A stretch of DNA of 64,000 bases from Desmodus rotundus (GCF_022682495.2 NC_071393.1:119986239-120050238); one strand, 5' to 3'; positions 45,596 to 56,819 are shown, numbered from the stretch's first letter. The notes: a model not told the origin generated them from the letters alone. Numbers and translations: made by a program.

Positions 45596-45828
45596 GTGGG
45601 TTGAGAGGAACTGGGCGAGAATACTGTGTTAGGGCTGAGGAGCTCAACAGCCCCCTCCCCCACAATGCCGCATTGTACCACTGGGTGATTGATGCCACAG
45701 GATCATGAAGCAATCTTGGATTATGGTTTAGCTTACAGTCCCTGTGCTGGAGGTCACAATTAGAACAAAGTGCCACTGCTTTTCTAACTGAGTTAGGTGA
45801 TATGGGTTCTCACAAATGGATGTTTTTA

Positions 45829-46148
45829 TTATAATAGACTGAATATTTATGGTCCCTCAAAATTCATATGTTAAAATCTTAACCCCCAAGATGATCAGTT
45901 AGGGCCTATAGGCAGTGATAAGGTCATGAGGGTGGACCCTCATGAATGGGATTCGTGCTCTTGCCCCTTCTGCCATGTGAGGTTACAGCCAAGACAACTA
46001 ACTCTCTAGGAGACAGGCTCTCATCAGACCCTGAAACTGCCTGCACTTTGATCTTGAACTTCTTAGCCTTCAAAACTGTGAGAATTGAATTTCTGTTCTG
46101 TATAAGCTATAGTATTTCTTTTATAGTAACCCCAACAGACAGAGACAC
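45829..46148 (+). mobile_element. Solo LTR, ERVL-MaLR type
   Basis: Order is 'TAATAGACTGAATATTTATG', 'TCAAAATTCATATGTTAAAA', 'AGGTCATGAGGGTGGACCCT', 'CATGAATGGGATTCGTGCTC', 'TTGCCCCTTCTGCCATGTGA', 'CTTGATCTTG'-like 'TTTGATCTTGAACTTCTTAG', 'AAAACTGTGAGAATTGAATT', ending 'CAACAGACAGAGACAC'. It is in sense orientation with a degraded polyadenylation region. About 320 bp; the usual middle section is partly deleted. No viral genes. Confidence 0.82.
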
Positions 46149-46269
46149 TAACCTATGAATTATAAGGATAGACGTGATTATTTTGCCACGGCCAACCTGG
46201 ACTTAGAAACAAGTAAACTTGGAGAGTCTTTCCAAAAACCAGAAATATTGGCACAGAGCTTCCTTGATG

Positions 46270-46340
46270 ATTTATATACAGTTTTCTGTCACTTGATAAC
46301 TGCATGACTTTAGGCATTTTTAACCTCTATAAGCTTAAGG
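46270..46340 (+). mobile_element. MIR SINE, 5' portion of a split copy
   Basis: 'CACTTGATAACTGCATGACT', 'TTAGGCATTTTTAACCTCTA' and 'TAAGCTTAAGG' follow the MIR core. The copy resumes at 46531. Confidence 0.6.
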
Positions 46341-46530
46341 TTTTTGAAATTTTTTATTCAATTCATTGGGGGGACATTAGTTAATAAGATCATATAGGCT
46401 TCAGGTGCACATTTCTATGATACAAGATCCGTATAGTGCACTCCGTGCCCACCACCCAAAGTCAACCCATCAGCTGTCACCATATATTAGGTCCCCTCAC
46501 CCCCACTAACTCCCACTCTCTTCCCTCTGA
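46341..46530 (-). mobile_element. Old bat/laurasiatherian L1 3' UTR fragment
   Basis: 'TTTTTATTCAATTCATTGGG', 'GGGACATTAGTTAATAAGAT', 'CTTCAGGTGCACATTTCTAT' and 'CCACCACCCAAAGTCAACCC' are the reverse strand of an L1 3' end from a different lineage than the 21692/54790 copies. It split a MIR, and the flanking sequence 'CTTAAGGTTTT' / 'CTTAAGTTTTC' looks like the target duplication. Confidence 0.75.
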
Positions 46531-46670
46531 ACCTTAAGTTTTCTTATTCTTAGAATGTGGGTAATTATTGTACCTGTATCATACCGTTGCTGGAAGTTAA
46601 ATGAACTTGGGTATAAAACGTAGTCAGCACAGTGTCTGTGTCCCAGTGAGGGCTCCTTAAATATTACTTC
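46531..46670 (+). mobile_element. MIR SINE, 3' portion of a split copy
   Basis: 'AACCTTAAGTTTTCTTATTC', 'TTAGAATGTGGGTAATTATT', 'TTGCTGGAAGTTAAATGAAC' and 'CAGCACAGTGTCTGTGTCCC' complete the MIR begun at 46270. Confidence 0.7.
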
Positions 46671-47039
46671 TCTCTTGTTATACAGTTTGTTATTATCTCA
46701 TTATAATGGAGTATTTATTATCTAATCTCTTATACAGGAATAGTGAAGGCTTCTGAATACTTTTGGCAGAATTCAATCATTTTAAGTTAAGTGATACTGA
46801 CAAATACTGTGGCATTAGAAATACAGATGGCTCTCAGGGACTCTATTTTCTTAGTCTCTATTCTGTGGCCAGAAATAGTATTTATTTCTTTTGTCCCTGC
46901 TACATTTGAGACAAAGCGCCCCTCCCCTCCTCAAGGAAATGCCATCAGCTCACCATCCCCACACTGTGCAAGTGCCTTTTGCAGCTGCAAAAGCAGGTCT
47001 GAGCAGATGAACGCAGCAGCCTATGAACACATGTTTACT
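46671..47039. other. Unique non-coding sequence
   Basis: A 90-codon plus-strand frame (46791-47063) has no domain. Nothing recognised. Confidence 0.35.
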
Positions 47040-47450
47040 TTCCTTTGCCACAATTCGTCTTAGTTTACATTTTCCAGGAACACATTTGAGGATAGAAACG
47101 GCTTTATTCCCTTTATATTTTGTCAATTATCTGGTTTATTCTCTGTTTTTTACAATCTAATTAAACTTGGTGCATCAACTTGGATTAAGGCATGACAGCT
47201 GTGGAAACTGAGTTTATTCACTCCGAGTGAAAAGAACAAGCTGGCACAATGTCTTTCTATTTTACGACTACTTACAATCAAGAAGGAGCATGGTTGGTCT
47301 ACTAGCCCCGGTATTAAATTCTGCCACTGTAGTCAGAACGGTATAACTGACTGCAACCCGACATGTTTTCCGGGAAGAAAATGCCCGTTCATTCTCGCCC
47401 GCAGGTCTCATTTACAATATTTAATTCTGAACTATTGGCCTATCACCCAT
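47040..47450. promoter_or_regulatory. Candidate conserved non-coding element
   Basis: Unique block with 'CTAATTAAACTTGGTGCATC', 'GGCATGACAGCTGTGG', 'CACTCCGAGTGAAAAG', several CpGs kept ('CCGGTATTAAATTC', 'TTCTCGCCCGCAGG') and 'TTACAATATTTAATTCTG'. CpGs in otherwise AT-rich unique DNA and homeodomain-type motifs suggest constraint. Not tested by alignment. Confidence 0.3.
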
Positions 47451-48339
47451 TTCCAACATCTTTTGACTCCCTTGATAAGATTGAAAAGAACTCTTAATTT
47501 ATGTCTTCTAAAATACTGTATTTTTATATTCTAGAAACCATAAAAGAAAACCTTGAGGCCTTAGCTCATCTGTTCTCCTTAAAGTGTGGAACACCACAGC
47601 CCTTCGGTTCTATTGACCGTATTTAGTTCTCACTCCTCCACCACTGTTGTGAGTCCTTTCTCCACCCTCTTGGGAGGCTCTGACAGGAGACTCGATGCCT
47701 CCCCTGCAGATGCTTTTGTCCAGATGCCTAACCTCCCACCACAACTTTGCTCATTTGCTGACGAGGATTGCCTTGTGTTAGCTCCATGGCCCACAGCAGT
47801 GGTTGCACTCCTACTGTGTGCAGAGCAGATGATATGGCAGATGCTGTGTTCTCCACATGGCTGAGCTACTGATAAGGATTAAAAATCCAAAAGACTACCT
47901 AAGAGCCTCCTTATTGCCTCACAATATTGTCCCCTCACATGGAGCTTTAAAATTATGTGGCCTACATGGTTCCTTCTAAGGCTAATATCAGTTCCATTTT
48001 CAAAGTATCAGTGTGACTTTAGAGGTGCACAGGGAGACCAAAGGGTTATGAAAGAAAGTGTTTCTATTTGTGGTTTTGCCGCTGACTCATTGCATATACC
48101 AGTTTTGAATTTCACTTTACATTCCATTTCCAAAAGGGCATAGAAATGCACGGGATAAACTATTGTTCAAATCAGTTAAGTCTTCACATCCTGAACAGCT
48201 CCTCTCTGAAACCTCTCAAGATTCTCTTTGCCCTCTGGGTGGTCCTGAATGTGCTCTTTCATTCCCAACTGTGCTACGTATCCCATTCTACAGACAGAGC
48301 ATCTATTAACAACACGACAGGGCAAGGACGAACAGTTCA
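47451..48339. other. Unique non-coding sequence
   Basis: A 92-codon plus-strand frame at 47586-47864 is less AT-rich than its surroundings but has no recognised domain and no convincing splice sites. Nothing else recognised. Confidence 0.4.
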
Positions 48340-48585
48340 TGCTTTGTGGTGGCCATGACCTGAATTCAAATCTCCACTTTGCCACTTCTCAGCTCTGTAC
48401 CCTTCAGGCTGGTAACTGAGCCTCTTTGACCTATAGTTTCTTCATCTATAAACTAGAAATGATAATAATAATAATAGAGATGTGAGGATTAAATGAAATG
48501 TAATTACAACGTTTGTGTGTAGTGCCGAGTAAAATATTAGCCCCATGTAGGTATAGAGCAAATAGTTACTTTCATTACTTCTTAG
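48340..48585 (+). mobile_element. MIR SINE, near full length
   Basis: 'TGTGGTGGCCATGACCTGAA', 'TTCAAATCTCCACTTTGCCA', 'CTGAGCCTCTTTGACCTATA', 'GTTTCTTCATCTATAAACTA', 'GTGAGGATTAAATGAAATGT' follow MIR from head to 3' end. A short AAT microsatellite sits in the usual ATAATAATA place (48463-48477). Confidence 0.88.
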
Positions 48586-48589
48586 TTTA

Positions 48590-48715
48590 CATGTCTGACC
48601 CAATAGTACCTTAGAACTTTTACAGGACAAGACTTAGATCGTATTCTACTTTGTGTCTATAACATAGCACCATGTTCTGCATCCGAATAAATGCGTGAGT
48701 ATATAAATAATTCTT
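48590..48715 (+). mobile_element. L2 LINE 3' end
   Basis: 'CTACTTTGTGTCTATAACAT', 'AGCACCATGTTCTGCATCCG' and 'AATAAATGCGTGAGTATATA' follow the terminal L2 sequence. Confidence 0.55.
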
Positions 48716-49904
48716 TCAAGTTTATAATTTGTCAAAGTAGCAATCTCCAGATAGACTTCTCCCCTTGGGGAGTGTTCTTTAAGACGGTCCTGATGCTGAC
48801 GGTATAGTTGCCTAAGCCAGATCTGGCAAGACAGACTAGGGCCCCGCCACCCCCGGGCAGTTTCTAGGACTGTTATGGATCTCAGCCATATTCCTTCATT
48901 CATTCGTTCACTGCCTCAATAGTCATTTCCCTACTTTTTCGCTTCTGGAATAGCCCATATGCTCAATTTCCTGATGCTCATTGGAGTTTTAAGTTTCTCC
49001 CTTTTCTCGGGAAGAGCAACCGAAATATGGCAAATCTCTTGTGAACCCACATTTTCTCACATCTTCAGCTCAGAAACTTTGTTACTCTGCAGATAAGCAG
49101 ATTGCAAACATTGCAGTGCTGAACAAGATTGAAATACGACATTTGCTCTTATTGATCCGCTGCTTATTTGGTGCAGAAATAATCCTTTATGCTGATTTCT
49201 TTCTTTATGCCCTGATGCCTTTTTGTGAACTGGCCACTTCCCTTGAGTGTTTACACCTCCCAGCTTTCTCAGCACCTTTAGCTCTGATAATACCCCTTCC
49301 TTTGAAGGTTTCTACATGATTCATACCAATCTATACCAATCACGTGTAAGGATTATTATTTAACATTTTTAATAAATAAGAAAAGGAAAGGGACTGATGT
49401 AAAGTAGAAAGACAAGTAAGATGAACGGGTTGGACTGGCCAGTTATCAGACCACTTAGATTTTATAGGTAGCTTTCTGCTCAGATAGCCTGGAGAGTGAA
49501 TACAAAGAGTGGTAGCCTTGGCTGAATTCTGTACATATACGGGAGATAAAATAATGACACGTGGATTAGTTATAAAGCACCTGTCTTTTGGAAGCTGTAA
49601 GCATGTAGCTGTAGAAAGTAAGTGTTTTAGTTTTCAAAATGGCAACTTATGACTTTCCATAGCTTCTTCTTGAGGTGAGTGTCTGGCCAATTGAGTGGTG
49701 ATAGAAATACAGGACTTGCTAAAAGTTACAAAGTTCCTGTGGCAGTTCTGGGAAGAGGTCCTTTAGATTACGAGGCTGTGCATTATTTTCAATCATCAAT
49801 GGCTCCCTAATAGCTAGATGTGGGGTGGGGCAATTCAGTCAGCAAAGCCTTCATTTATTCATTCTTGTATCAGTTTAATCATTTATTCTAGGAATATCAG
49901 AGAG
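48716..49904. other. Unique non-coding sequence
   Basis: A 92-codon plus-strand frame at 49041-49319 without recognised domain. No repeat assigned. Confidence 0.4.
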
Positions 49905-50100
49905 AACTGGGTCACACCATGATTTTATCACTTACCGTCTCTGGGACATTAGGTATGATCATTACTCTCATTGGTTTTTGGTGGCTTCATGTTTAAAGTT
50001 TGAGCAAGTAACTCATCAGGTCTGCAGAAGATCAATGAGGTACCATACATAAAGCTTCTAGAACGCTGACCTGTAGGAGGTACTCAAGAGATGGCAGCTG
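49905..50100 (+). mobile_element. MIR SINE
   Basis: 'TTTTATCACTTACCGTCTCT', 'GGGACATTAGGTATGATCAT', 'AATGAGGTACCATACATAAA', 'GACCTGTAGGAGGTACTCAA' follow MIR with an internal stretch of divergent DNA. Confidence 0.55.
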
Positions 50101-52044
50101 AAAAGAAAGCTTCTTGCATTTTCCGATAGTGTGTGGAGTGATAGTTTTTGGTGTTGGAGGTGACTGCCTGTGTGCAATTTTAATAGTGGCATTTAAAAAT
50201 TTTATTGTAGGATTTAACAATTCTGAGGAATTGAATTTTGTCCTTATTTGTACTATATTAGACAAAAAAGATTAAAGGGAAAAAGTAGGTTTCCTTTTAA
50301 TAGATCTACTAATGGAGAGGAAAGCAAGCAATGAGATTGGTTTGGAATGTGGAATAATGGGAAGTGCATAGGCAAATGGTTGGCAGAGGAAAGTGTGTTT
50401 TTTTGTTTTTTGTTTTTTTTCCCGCAAGAAGATAGCTTAGAGGTTTTAAAAAGCAGACAAGGGGCTCACGTTTGTGGAAAGTTGGAAATAACATCTCACA
50501 TAATCAATCAAGAATTGTGGGCTGAATGTCTGGGACTCTCTGAACCACATTTGTGACGCAGAGATTTTTGCCCCCCTAAGACTGACTCTGGGGGTTCTTG
50601 TTAGGTGCCAGCTAAAAGCCACATTTTTCCTCGTACAGTTCCTCTGATATTTTTAGAAGTATCACTTTCGTTTTACTATATCAATTCTGTGAGTCTTTGA
50701 AATATGTATTATCTCTAGGTGATGTCTGTTTCAACCAATATGAAGATTCTTCTGATTGAGTTTTGCAGGGGGCTTGAAGAAGAAGGGCTTGGACTTAACC
50801 CAGGTCCTTTGCAGGCCAGGCCTCACTTGCCCAGGTGAAGACAGGTGCTAGAAGGGTGGAGGAGAACTGTGATCTACAGCCCTTTGTGAATCTTAGTCGC
50901 ACCAAGCCTTCTGCTTAGAGAATGCAGCTGTTAACAGACAGAGCAGATTCCTATGATCAATCACACAGGCAAGTGCTCAGTCAAAAGTCTGGAATATTAA
51001 TATGAAGAAGGAAGACTTTCCAGGAAAACGACATTAAACATGCGCTATAAGACCTCAAAACAACTGTAATAGGTGGTAATTGTAGCATTTCCAAGAATTA
51101 TTTAGATATTGAAAGATCTCTTTGTGGGAGACTGAGTTCCTACCACTATAGGTACTGAAGAAAAATGGTTATTGTAGGAACTCACCCATCAGATGCATTT
51201 TGATCTATTAAGATTTCCTCTGTCTTATAGGTTCCATGGTTGTTCAACTGTTTTATACATTTTTTAAAAATCTTCTTCCCATTAGGAAGTTGTTCTCTTG
51301 TGTCGTCCTAAGATGTTGCCTTTCTTGGAATTTATGGGAAACTGCAGAAATCCAGAGCATTCATAGGTGGTGGCTAATTACTATATTACTCTCAGAGAAA
51401 TATCCTCAGATAACTTTAAAGAATGCTCAAAAGTGTATTGGGGGTAAAAGTGTATTTATTTTAGCATCACTTGGATTTCTCCTACTTCATTAAAGAAAGA
51501 GAATGAGGGGGAAAGTGGGAAAGAAAGGGAGATCATATTTAATTTCCCAATGAAATGAAAAAGAAACAACAAATTGAATTTTTTAAAATAAATGTACCAC
51601 TGAGCTGGGTTGTATGGTCACTTATAATGCTCATCTTCCCTTATAACTGACTGACTTTCTAATGGTTCTGCAAAACATCCCCTCAAGAATATCATCACAC
51701 CACTGTTAGAAAGCCTAATATGTCACAATTTTAGCGCCCTTCCTCTGCTAGCTTCCAGCTTGGACAGTTAACAGAACTCCGGTTCATCAGCGTTGAACCT
51801 TTCAGGGCGTCTATGAATCTTGGCAGCCTGGTAGGGGACTAGAATTTAATTATAAACACAGGCTACATGGGGATTATGAGTCAGATTCCAGGAGGGAGAC
51901 AGTCATTGTACAGAAGCTGTGGGTAGGAGGCAAGCAAGGTGGCAACGTGGACAAGGCCTGAAGGAAGGTGATATCCAAAGGCCTTACTAAGGAAGGAAAA
52001 GAGACTGAGATCCAGCTGAGCTTTGTCAAAGTCACAGTGTAGAG

Positions 52045-52048
<4 letters not shown>
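50101..52048. other. Unique non-coding sequence
   Basis: T-rich run at 50398-50421. Nothing recognised as gene or repeat. The block 50760-50860 is less AT-rich with 'GCCAGGCCTCACTTGCCCAG'. Confidence 0.4.

Positions 52049-52076
<28 letters not shown>
52049..52076. repeat. GT dinucleotide microsatellite
   Basis: Fourteen perfect GT/TG units. The THTHTHTH-type translation on the minus strand is an artefact. Confidence 0.97.
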
Positions 52077-52079
<3 letters not shown>

Positions 52080-52219
52080 CACTGGCTTGAAGGTAGCAGC
52101 TCTTTCTGCTGATAGAAACTTGATGAAGGCAGCAACAAAACGAAGCAGAGCATAATTAAAGAGCAAGGGGCTAGCTAATGAAATGAAAATAACTTTAAAA
52201 GGATGAAAAGAAATTGTTG

Positions 52220-52700
52220 TTAACACACCATGCAGTTAACCTATGAACCCAGCTGCTGTGGAAACATAATAACACAGACTCAGCTCCTGCAATGCAAATA
52301 AGCTGCTTCCTGGGTGGAAATGGGGCTCTTTGGGAACAGATTAACTTTTCTGTCCATGGGGGCGTGATTTAACTCACTGGAATAATAATTTGACAAACGG
52401 CGCCATTGTGGTCCAAAGTGAATGCTGCTAGTTGCCTTTAGTGGGGCATGTACTGCAAAACCACGAAGAAAAACATTCTTGCACTTTTTTCCTTCTCAGC
52501 CTATGAACAACTTTGAGCCTGCTCACTTTTGAGAGTTCCAGCAGTGGAAAGAAAGCTCAAGGTTTGGTAACGTGTGACTCACACAGAGCAGACTGAACTG
52601 TGTTCACAAAACATTTCTCCAGGGGAGACTGCTTACTGGCTTGGCCCACACTGGGTTTGAGGGTTTTGATTGTTCTTTTCAATTTGGTCCACTTGGTTCA
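52220..52700. promoter_or_regulatory. Candidate conserved non-coding element (strongest of the window)
   Basis: Unique block with 'CAGTTAACCTATGAACCCAG', 'GCTGTGGAAAC' (RUNX-like), octamer ATGCAAAT at 52292-52299, 'GGCGTGATTTAACTCACTGG', 'AATAATAATTTGACAAACGG', 'CGCCATTGTGGTCC' (SOX/RUNX-like), 'AAAACCACGAAG', 'TAACGTGTGACTCACAC' and a TTTGATTGTTCTTTTC (LEF/SOX-like). The density and variety of motifs and the retained CpGs resemble a developmental enhancer. Function and tissue cannot be inferred. Confidence 0.37.
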
Positions 52701-53329
52701 AGTTAAAAATAAAACAGTTTCTTCTCCTTAGAACTGAGGTAGTTGAGAGTGTGCTGTTGAGGTTTGGTGGACATTTACATACCAAATTACATGTAACCTT
52801 TTGTGTATTGCTGATATTAATTCATTTCTCTTCATCATGATGCTAGTAAGCATCTTAGACGGGTAAGGCTGAGGGAATCCTCACAGTTCTGGCTGGTTTG
52901 GGATTCCTATTCCTTTATTTCCTTTCTTATTAATTGTGTCATCCACTGATTCTCTTCTAAACTCCAGGCCATTTTGAAGGAAAATATTTCTTCCATAAAT
53001 AAGAAATTTAGACCAGAGACAAAAGAATCTCTATCTCTCTGCTTGCAGTTATTGCTAAATGTCCAAACCTTATGTTCAAAGTTCTCAATACTTCTATCTC
53101 TTGCTATTGGGGTTCCTGATCTGTCCTTGTATTGATGTACTTAGACCTGGGGATGCTTGAATTGAAAGAGAGTACCTCTGTTTTGGTACATGCTCTGCAC
53201 AATACCACTGCATAAACTGTCTCCCTGCTGTAATAGGAGAAGTTCTTTACACCAGCCAAGGAAAGAACACCAACCTTTGAATAACGCACTAGCCAAAAAG
53301 ATCTTTAGCATGCTAATGTCATCCATTCA
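52701..53329. other. Unique non-coding sequence
   Basis: Nothing firmly recognised. 52920-53230 has a vague L2-like flavour. Confidence 0.35.
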
Positions 53330-53610
53330 CTGGTCCTTTATTTACTGAGTGCCTATTGTGTTTCTGGAAGGGCTCTAAAGGGAACAACTCAGGACAAGGT
53401 CTTTGTCTCCCTGTATGGCCTATTCAAATGAGAAGAGGCAGATGTTACTCAAAGAGGTAAATTGTGAATGATTGCCAACAGCAATAAGTGCTGGAGGGGA
53501 AAGGATCAGAGCTAGGGCAGGGGTACTTTTTGGGTGGTTGGAAAGGAGAGACATCTCACTTGAAATCTAAGAGATGAGACCAGACAATTATAACAGACCC
53601 AGAAGATTAG
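53330..53610 (-). mobile_element. L2 LINE 3' remnant
   Basis: 'TTTATTTACTGAGTGCCTAT', 'CAGGACAAGGTCTTTGTCTC', 'GCAATAAGTGCTGGAGGGGA', 'GGTTGGAAAGGAGAGACATC' and 'CTCACTTGAAATCTAAGAGA' are the reverse strand of the L2 3' region in order. Confidence 0.7.
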
Positions 53611-54779
53611 AATTCAGGTCAGAGGGAGCAGAAAGCTCCACAGATGGAGACAGGAAAACCTCTATACCTCTAGGAAGTCACCTGGGCCAAATTGGACCAC
53701 CTCGGGATGTGATGTGCTCCAGGAAACTTCCATCTGAACATCTCAGCATCTTGTACACTATCCAATGTCACTTCTGATGTACGAAGAAATATGCCCCCCA
53801 CACACAACCAAACCAAAGTTACAAAAAGATCTTAGGCTGCCCTTGTACCTGTAACCCTAACCAAAGAACATTATTCTAATTGGGACAAATGCCCTTCACA
53901 CACACACAAAAAGATCTTGTTATAGAAATAGTACAGAAATAGCAGTGATTGGGGGAAGATACAAGGTATAATACACTCTACTTCAGTGTAGAGAATAAAG
54001 AGGAAAAAGAGTGGTCAGCCATTGCTATCCCACTGGGTAGCTCAAGTTTGCATATTGCATCCTCTTATCTATATCCTGTTGGCTGTGACTGAAACTAATT
54101 GATAGGGGAAGACAGGTGTTAGTACAGGAAAGGGAGGGGGGGGAGAGGGAGAGAATGAGAATGAATTGATTTGTACCTACAATCTTTCCAGTCTTGCATT
54201 TGACAGGTTACATACGGAAAAATACTCATATGATCAACTAGGATTTGATCCAAGTGAAAATAACATCCTTAAAATTTGTTACCTCTTTTGATTAAGGCAA
54301 TTCCTTTTTGTTGTTTGATACTATGTTGCTCTGGGGAAAATACATATGCCTGAAGGGAAAGTAGGCCAGTTTCTGCAAAGCATGAAGTTTAAAACACATA
54401 AAACTGTCGTGTAGTTTGATTGTGCCCATTTTACAAATAAAGGGATGGAAGCTCAAAGCAAGTAAGGGGCGTGCCCGTGGCATTCTAACAGTGAGCTGGA
54501 TGCCCTCCAGGTCTCTCCACGTCTCTAATGGCCATGCTTTCCTATTTAATACTTTACTGCTTCTGCATGCCACAGAACCAACCAACTTCAAGAGCACTGG
54601 TTTCATAGTAAACAAAAGAAGTTGGTAACGAGAGTTAAAAAAGAAAACAAACAATAAAGAGCACTTGCTGAATATGAAGACTGCTTTGTGATTCTTGATC
54701 AGGCTTTGGTATGAACATCAAGGTTCAACCCTTACTGGAACCCTCAGACCTGGTGGAAGGCAAGAGAAATTGACTTGGA
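53611..54779. other. Unique non-coding sequence
   Basis: A G-rich tract at 54129-54147 and a short CA run at 53898-53908. A 120-codon minus-strand frame at 54292-54654 has no domain or splice context and is not called. Confidence 0.4.
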
Positions 54780-55578
54780 AGTGAATGATGACCATCATAA
54801 ACAAAACAACAAACTACAACTGTTGGAGAGGTTGTGGAGAAAAGGGAGTACTAGTGCACTGTTGGGATTACAGACTGGGGCAACCACTGTGGAAAACAGT
54901 ATGGAATTTCCTCAGAAAACTAAAAATGGAACTGCCTTTAACCCAGGAATTCCACTGCTAGGATTATATCCTAAGAACCCTGAAACACCAATCCAAAAGA
55001 ACCTATGCACCCCAATGTTTATAGCAGCACAATTTACAATAGCCAAGTGCTGGAAGCAATCTAGGTGCCCATCGGTAAATTAATGGATAAAAAAACTATG
55101 GTACATTTACACAATGGAATTCTATGCAGCAGAAAGAAAGAAGGAGCTCCTACCCTTTGTAATAGCATGGATGAAACTGGAAAGCATTATGCTAAGCGAA
55201 ATAAGCCAGGCGGTGAAAGACAAATACAATATGATCATACCTTTAACAGGAACCTAATCAACAAAACAAACAAGCAAGCAAAATATAACCAAAGACACTG
55301 AAATTGAGAATAGGCTGACAGTGACCAGAGGGGAGAGGGGAGGAAATTTCAGGGGGACATGGGGAAGGGTTTGTAGGAACAATTATAAAGGACATATGGA
55401 CAATAACGGTGGGTGTGGAAACGGGAGGGAGGTGGGGAGGGCAGAGGTGTTGGGCTGGTGGGGGGAAAGGCAGAAAACTGTACTTGAACAACAATAAAAA
55501 ATAAATAAAATAATAATTAAAAAAATACAAAACAGGTTTCATTCCTCTTTAAAAAAAAAAAAAAAAAGAGTGAATGAT
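54780..55578 (+). mobile_element. LINE-1 insertion, 5'-truncated, with target-site duplication
   Basis: Body 54790-55567. The target duplication AGTGAATGAT is perfect (54780-54789 and 55569-55578). It begins inside the ORF2 C-terminal part, passes the ORF2 stop at 55255-55257 and a G-rich 3' UTR, reaches 'TACTTGAACAACAATAAAAA' (55480s) and an A-rich tail to about 55526. A further 25 bases and a second poly(A) of 17 (55551-55567) follow. This is the youngest-looking L1 in the window. Confidence 0.96.
54790..55257 (+). pseudogene. L1 ORF2 C-terminal fragment
   Basis: Translation shows [17 protein letters not shown], then [30 protein letters not shown] and, further on, YIYTMEFYAAERKKELLPF and the normal C-terminal end. 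Lesions are few: an apparent one-base deletion at about 54936-54939 and an in-frame TAA at 55081-55083. The catalytic domains are absent because of truncation. Confidence 0.92.
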
Positions 55579-55615
55579 CAGCCAGGAACTGACAGTGAGG
55601 ATAGGGTTCACCAAG

Positions 55616-56046
55616 TGCATTAGTTTCCCTGGGATGCCACAGCAAAGTGTCACAAAGTAGATGGCTTAAGACAACAGAAACTTATTATCTGCTAGGTCTA
55701 GAGTCTAGAAGTCCAAAATCAAGACAGTGCCAAGCTTCTTCTAAAGGCTCCAGGTAGAATCTCTCCTTCTTCTTCCTCACTTTTGGGTAGTCCTTGGCTC
55801 ACAGCTGTATCACTCTAGTCTCTGCCTCATTCATCACATGGCACTCTACGTGTGTGTCTCTTTCATCGCGTGGCATCTCCCTCTGATAAGTGACACCAGT
55901 CATTTGGATCAGAGAACACCCTAATGGCCTTATCTCAATTTGATTACATCTGCAGATACCCTGTTTCCATATTAGCTTGTGTTCACAGGTACTAGGGATA
56001 AGGATTTCAACGTATCTTTTGAGGACACCCAATTCAGCCCATAACA
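55616..56046 (-). mobile_element. Solo LTR, ERVL-MaLR (MLT1-like)
   Basis: Plus-strand order is TGCATTAGTTTCCCTGGGAT, 'GTCACAAAGTAGATGGCTTA', 'CTAGAAGTCCAAAATCAAGA', 'TAATGGCCTTATCTCAATTT', 'GATTACATCTGCAGATACCC', 'GATTTCAACGTATC', ending 'ATTCAGCCCATAACA'. A full-length reverse MLT1-type LTR, about 431 bp. CAAG directly precedes and follows the ends, a plausible remnant of the target duplication. Confidence 0.87.
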
Positions 56047-56819
56047 CAAGTTGTAACTGTGCTTCTTCAGAATTTCAAATGTATCATTGCTAATATGCTG
56101 AGGTGTGGGGGAAATCCAAGGATTTCAGTTCTCTGACAGGTGGCCCTTGCATTCTCTTTTCCCGTCACATCACACTCTGCTGTCACTGTCCATTCACCAT
56201 CAGCTGGGATAATTTCCCTTGTCATGCAGAATGAAGCCAAGTCCTTAGCCTTTTAGGCACCTAACCCAGGCCAGAAAGGCAGAGACCCAAGTGCCTTTTC
56301 TGAGATTGTCTTTAGGTTTTTATACCCAGAGAGCAGAAGCATCACAGATGTGGCACTTACAGTGAGCATTCCCTAAGGGGAACGTCAGCGCTGTTCAGAT
56401 GACAGAGTGTAAACTGCCTGGGAGCACCTTACCTGGTGTCCTCTGGCCACCAATGCAGATGGAGACAGGAGGCACCCCTGGAGCAGGTGCAGCAACACCC
56501 ACCCCAGGGACCCAGCCTCCTCCACTGGGGCATAAATGGCCAATTTAGCAAAGGCATTTGAGGACCTCAGGTCTGTCCTATTCATTTCACTGCTCAGAAA
56601 GGATAAATGACTCAACTAAACTGCTTATTTTCAGGTGGATGGCCAGGACACAGCACATATACATAAGACTATATAGCACATTGATGCCCTTTTAAGTGAT
56701 AAAGCTTGGAGTTTTCTTGATTTAATATGTGCTGGGCATGGTATACAGGACATGACAGCCCAGGCATTAAAGTACAGCCAGGCAGCCTGGGTGGGGATTC
56801 CGTTTCCTCTGCTTCCAAG
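56047..56819. other. Unique non-coding sequence
   Basis: Nothing recognised. Two 76-codon minus-strand frames have no domain. Confidence 0.4.

Noticed and set aside
45364..45708. 114-codon plus-strand frame
   Set aside because: Crosses a MER5-like remnant; no protein-like features.
54292..54654. 120-codon minus-strand open frame
   Set aside because: No recognisable domain, no splice sites, ordinary intergenic composition.
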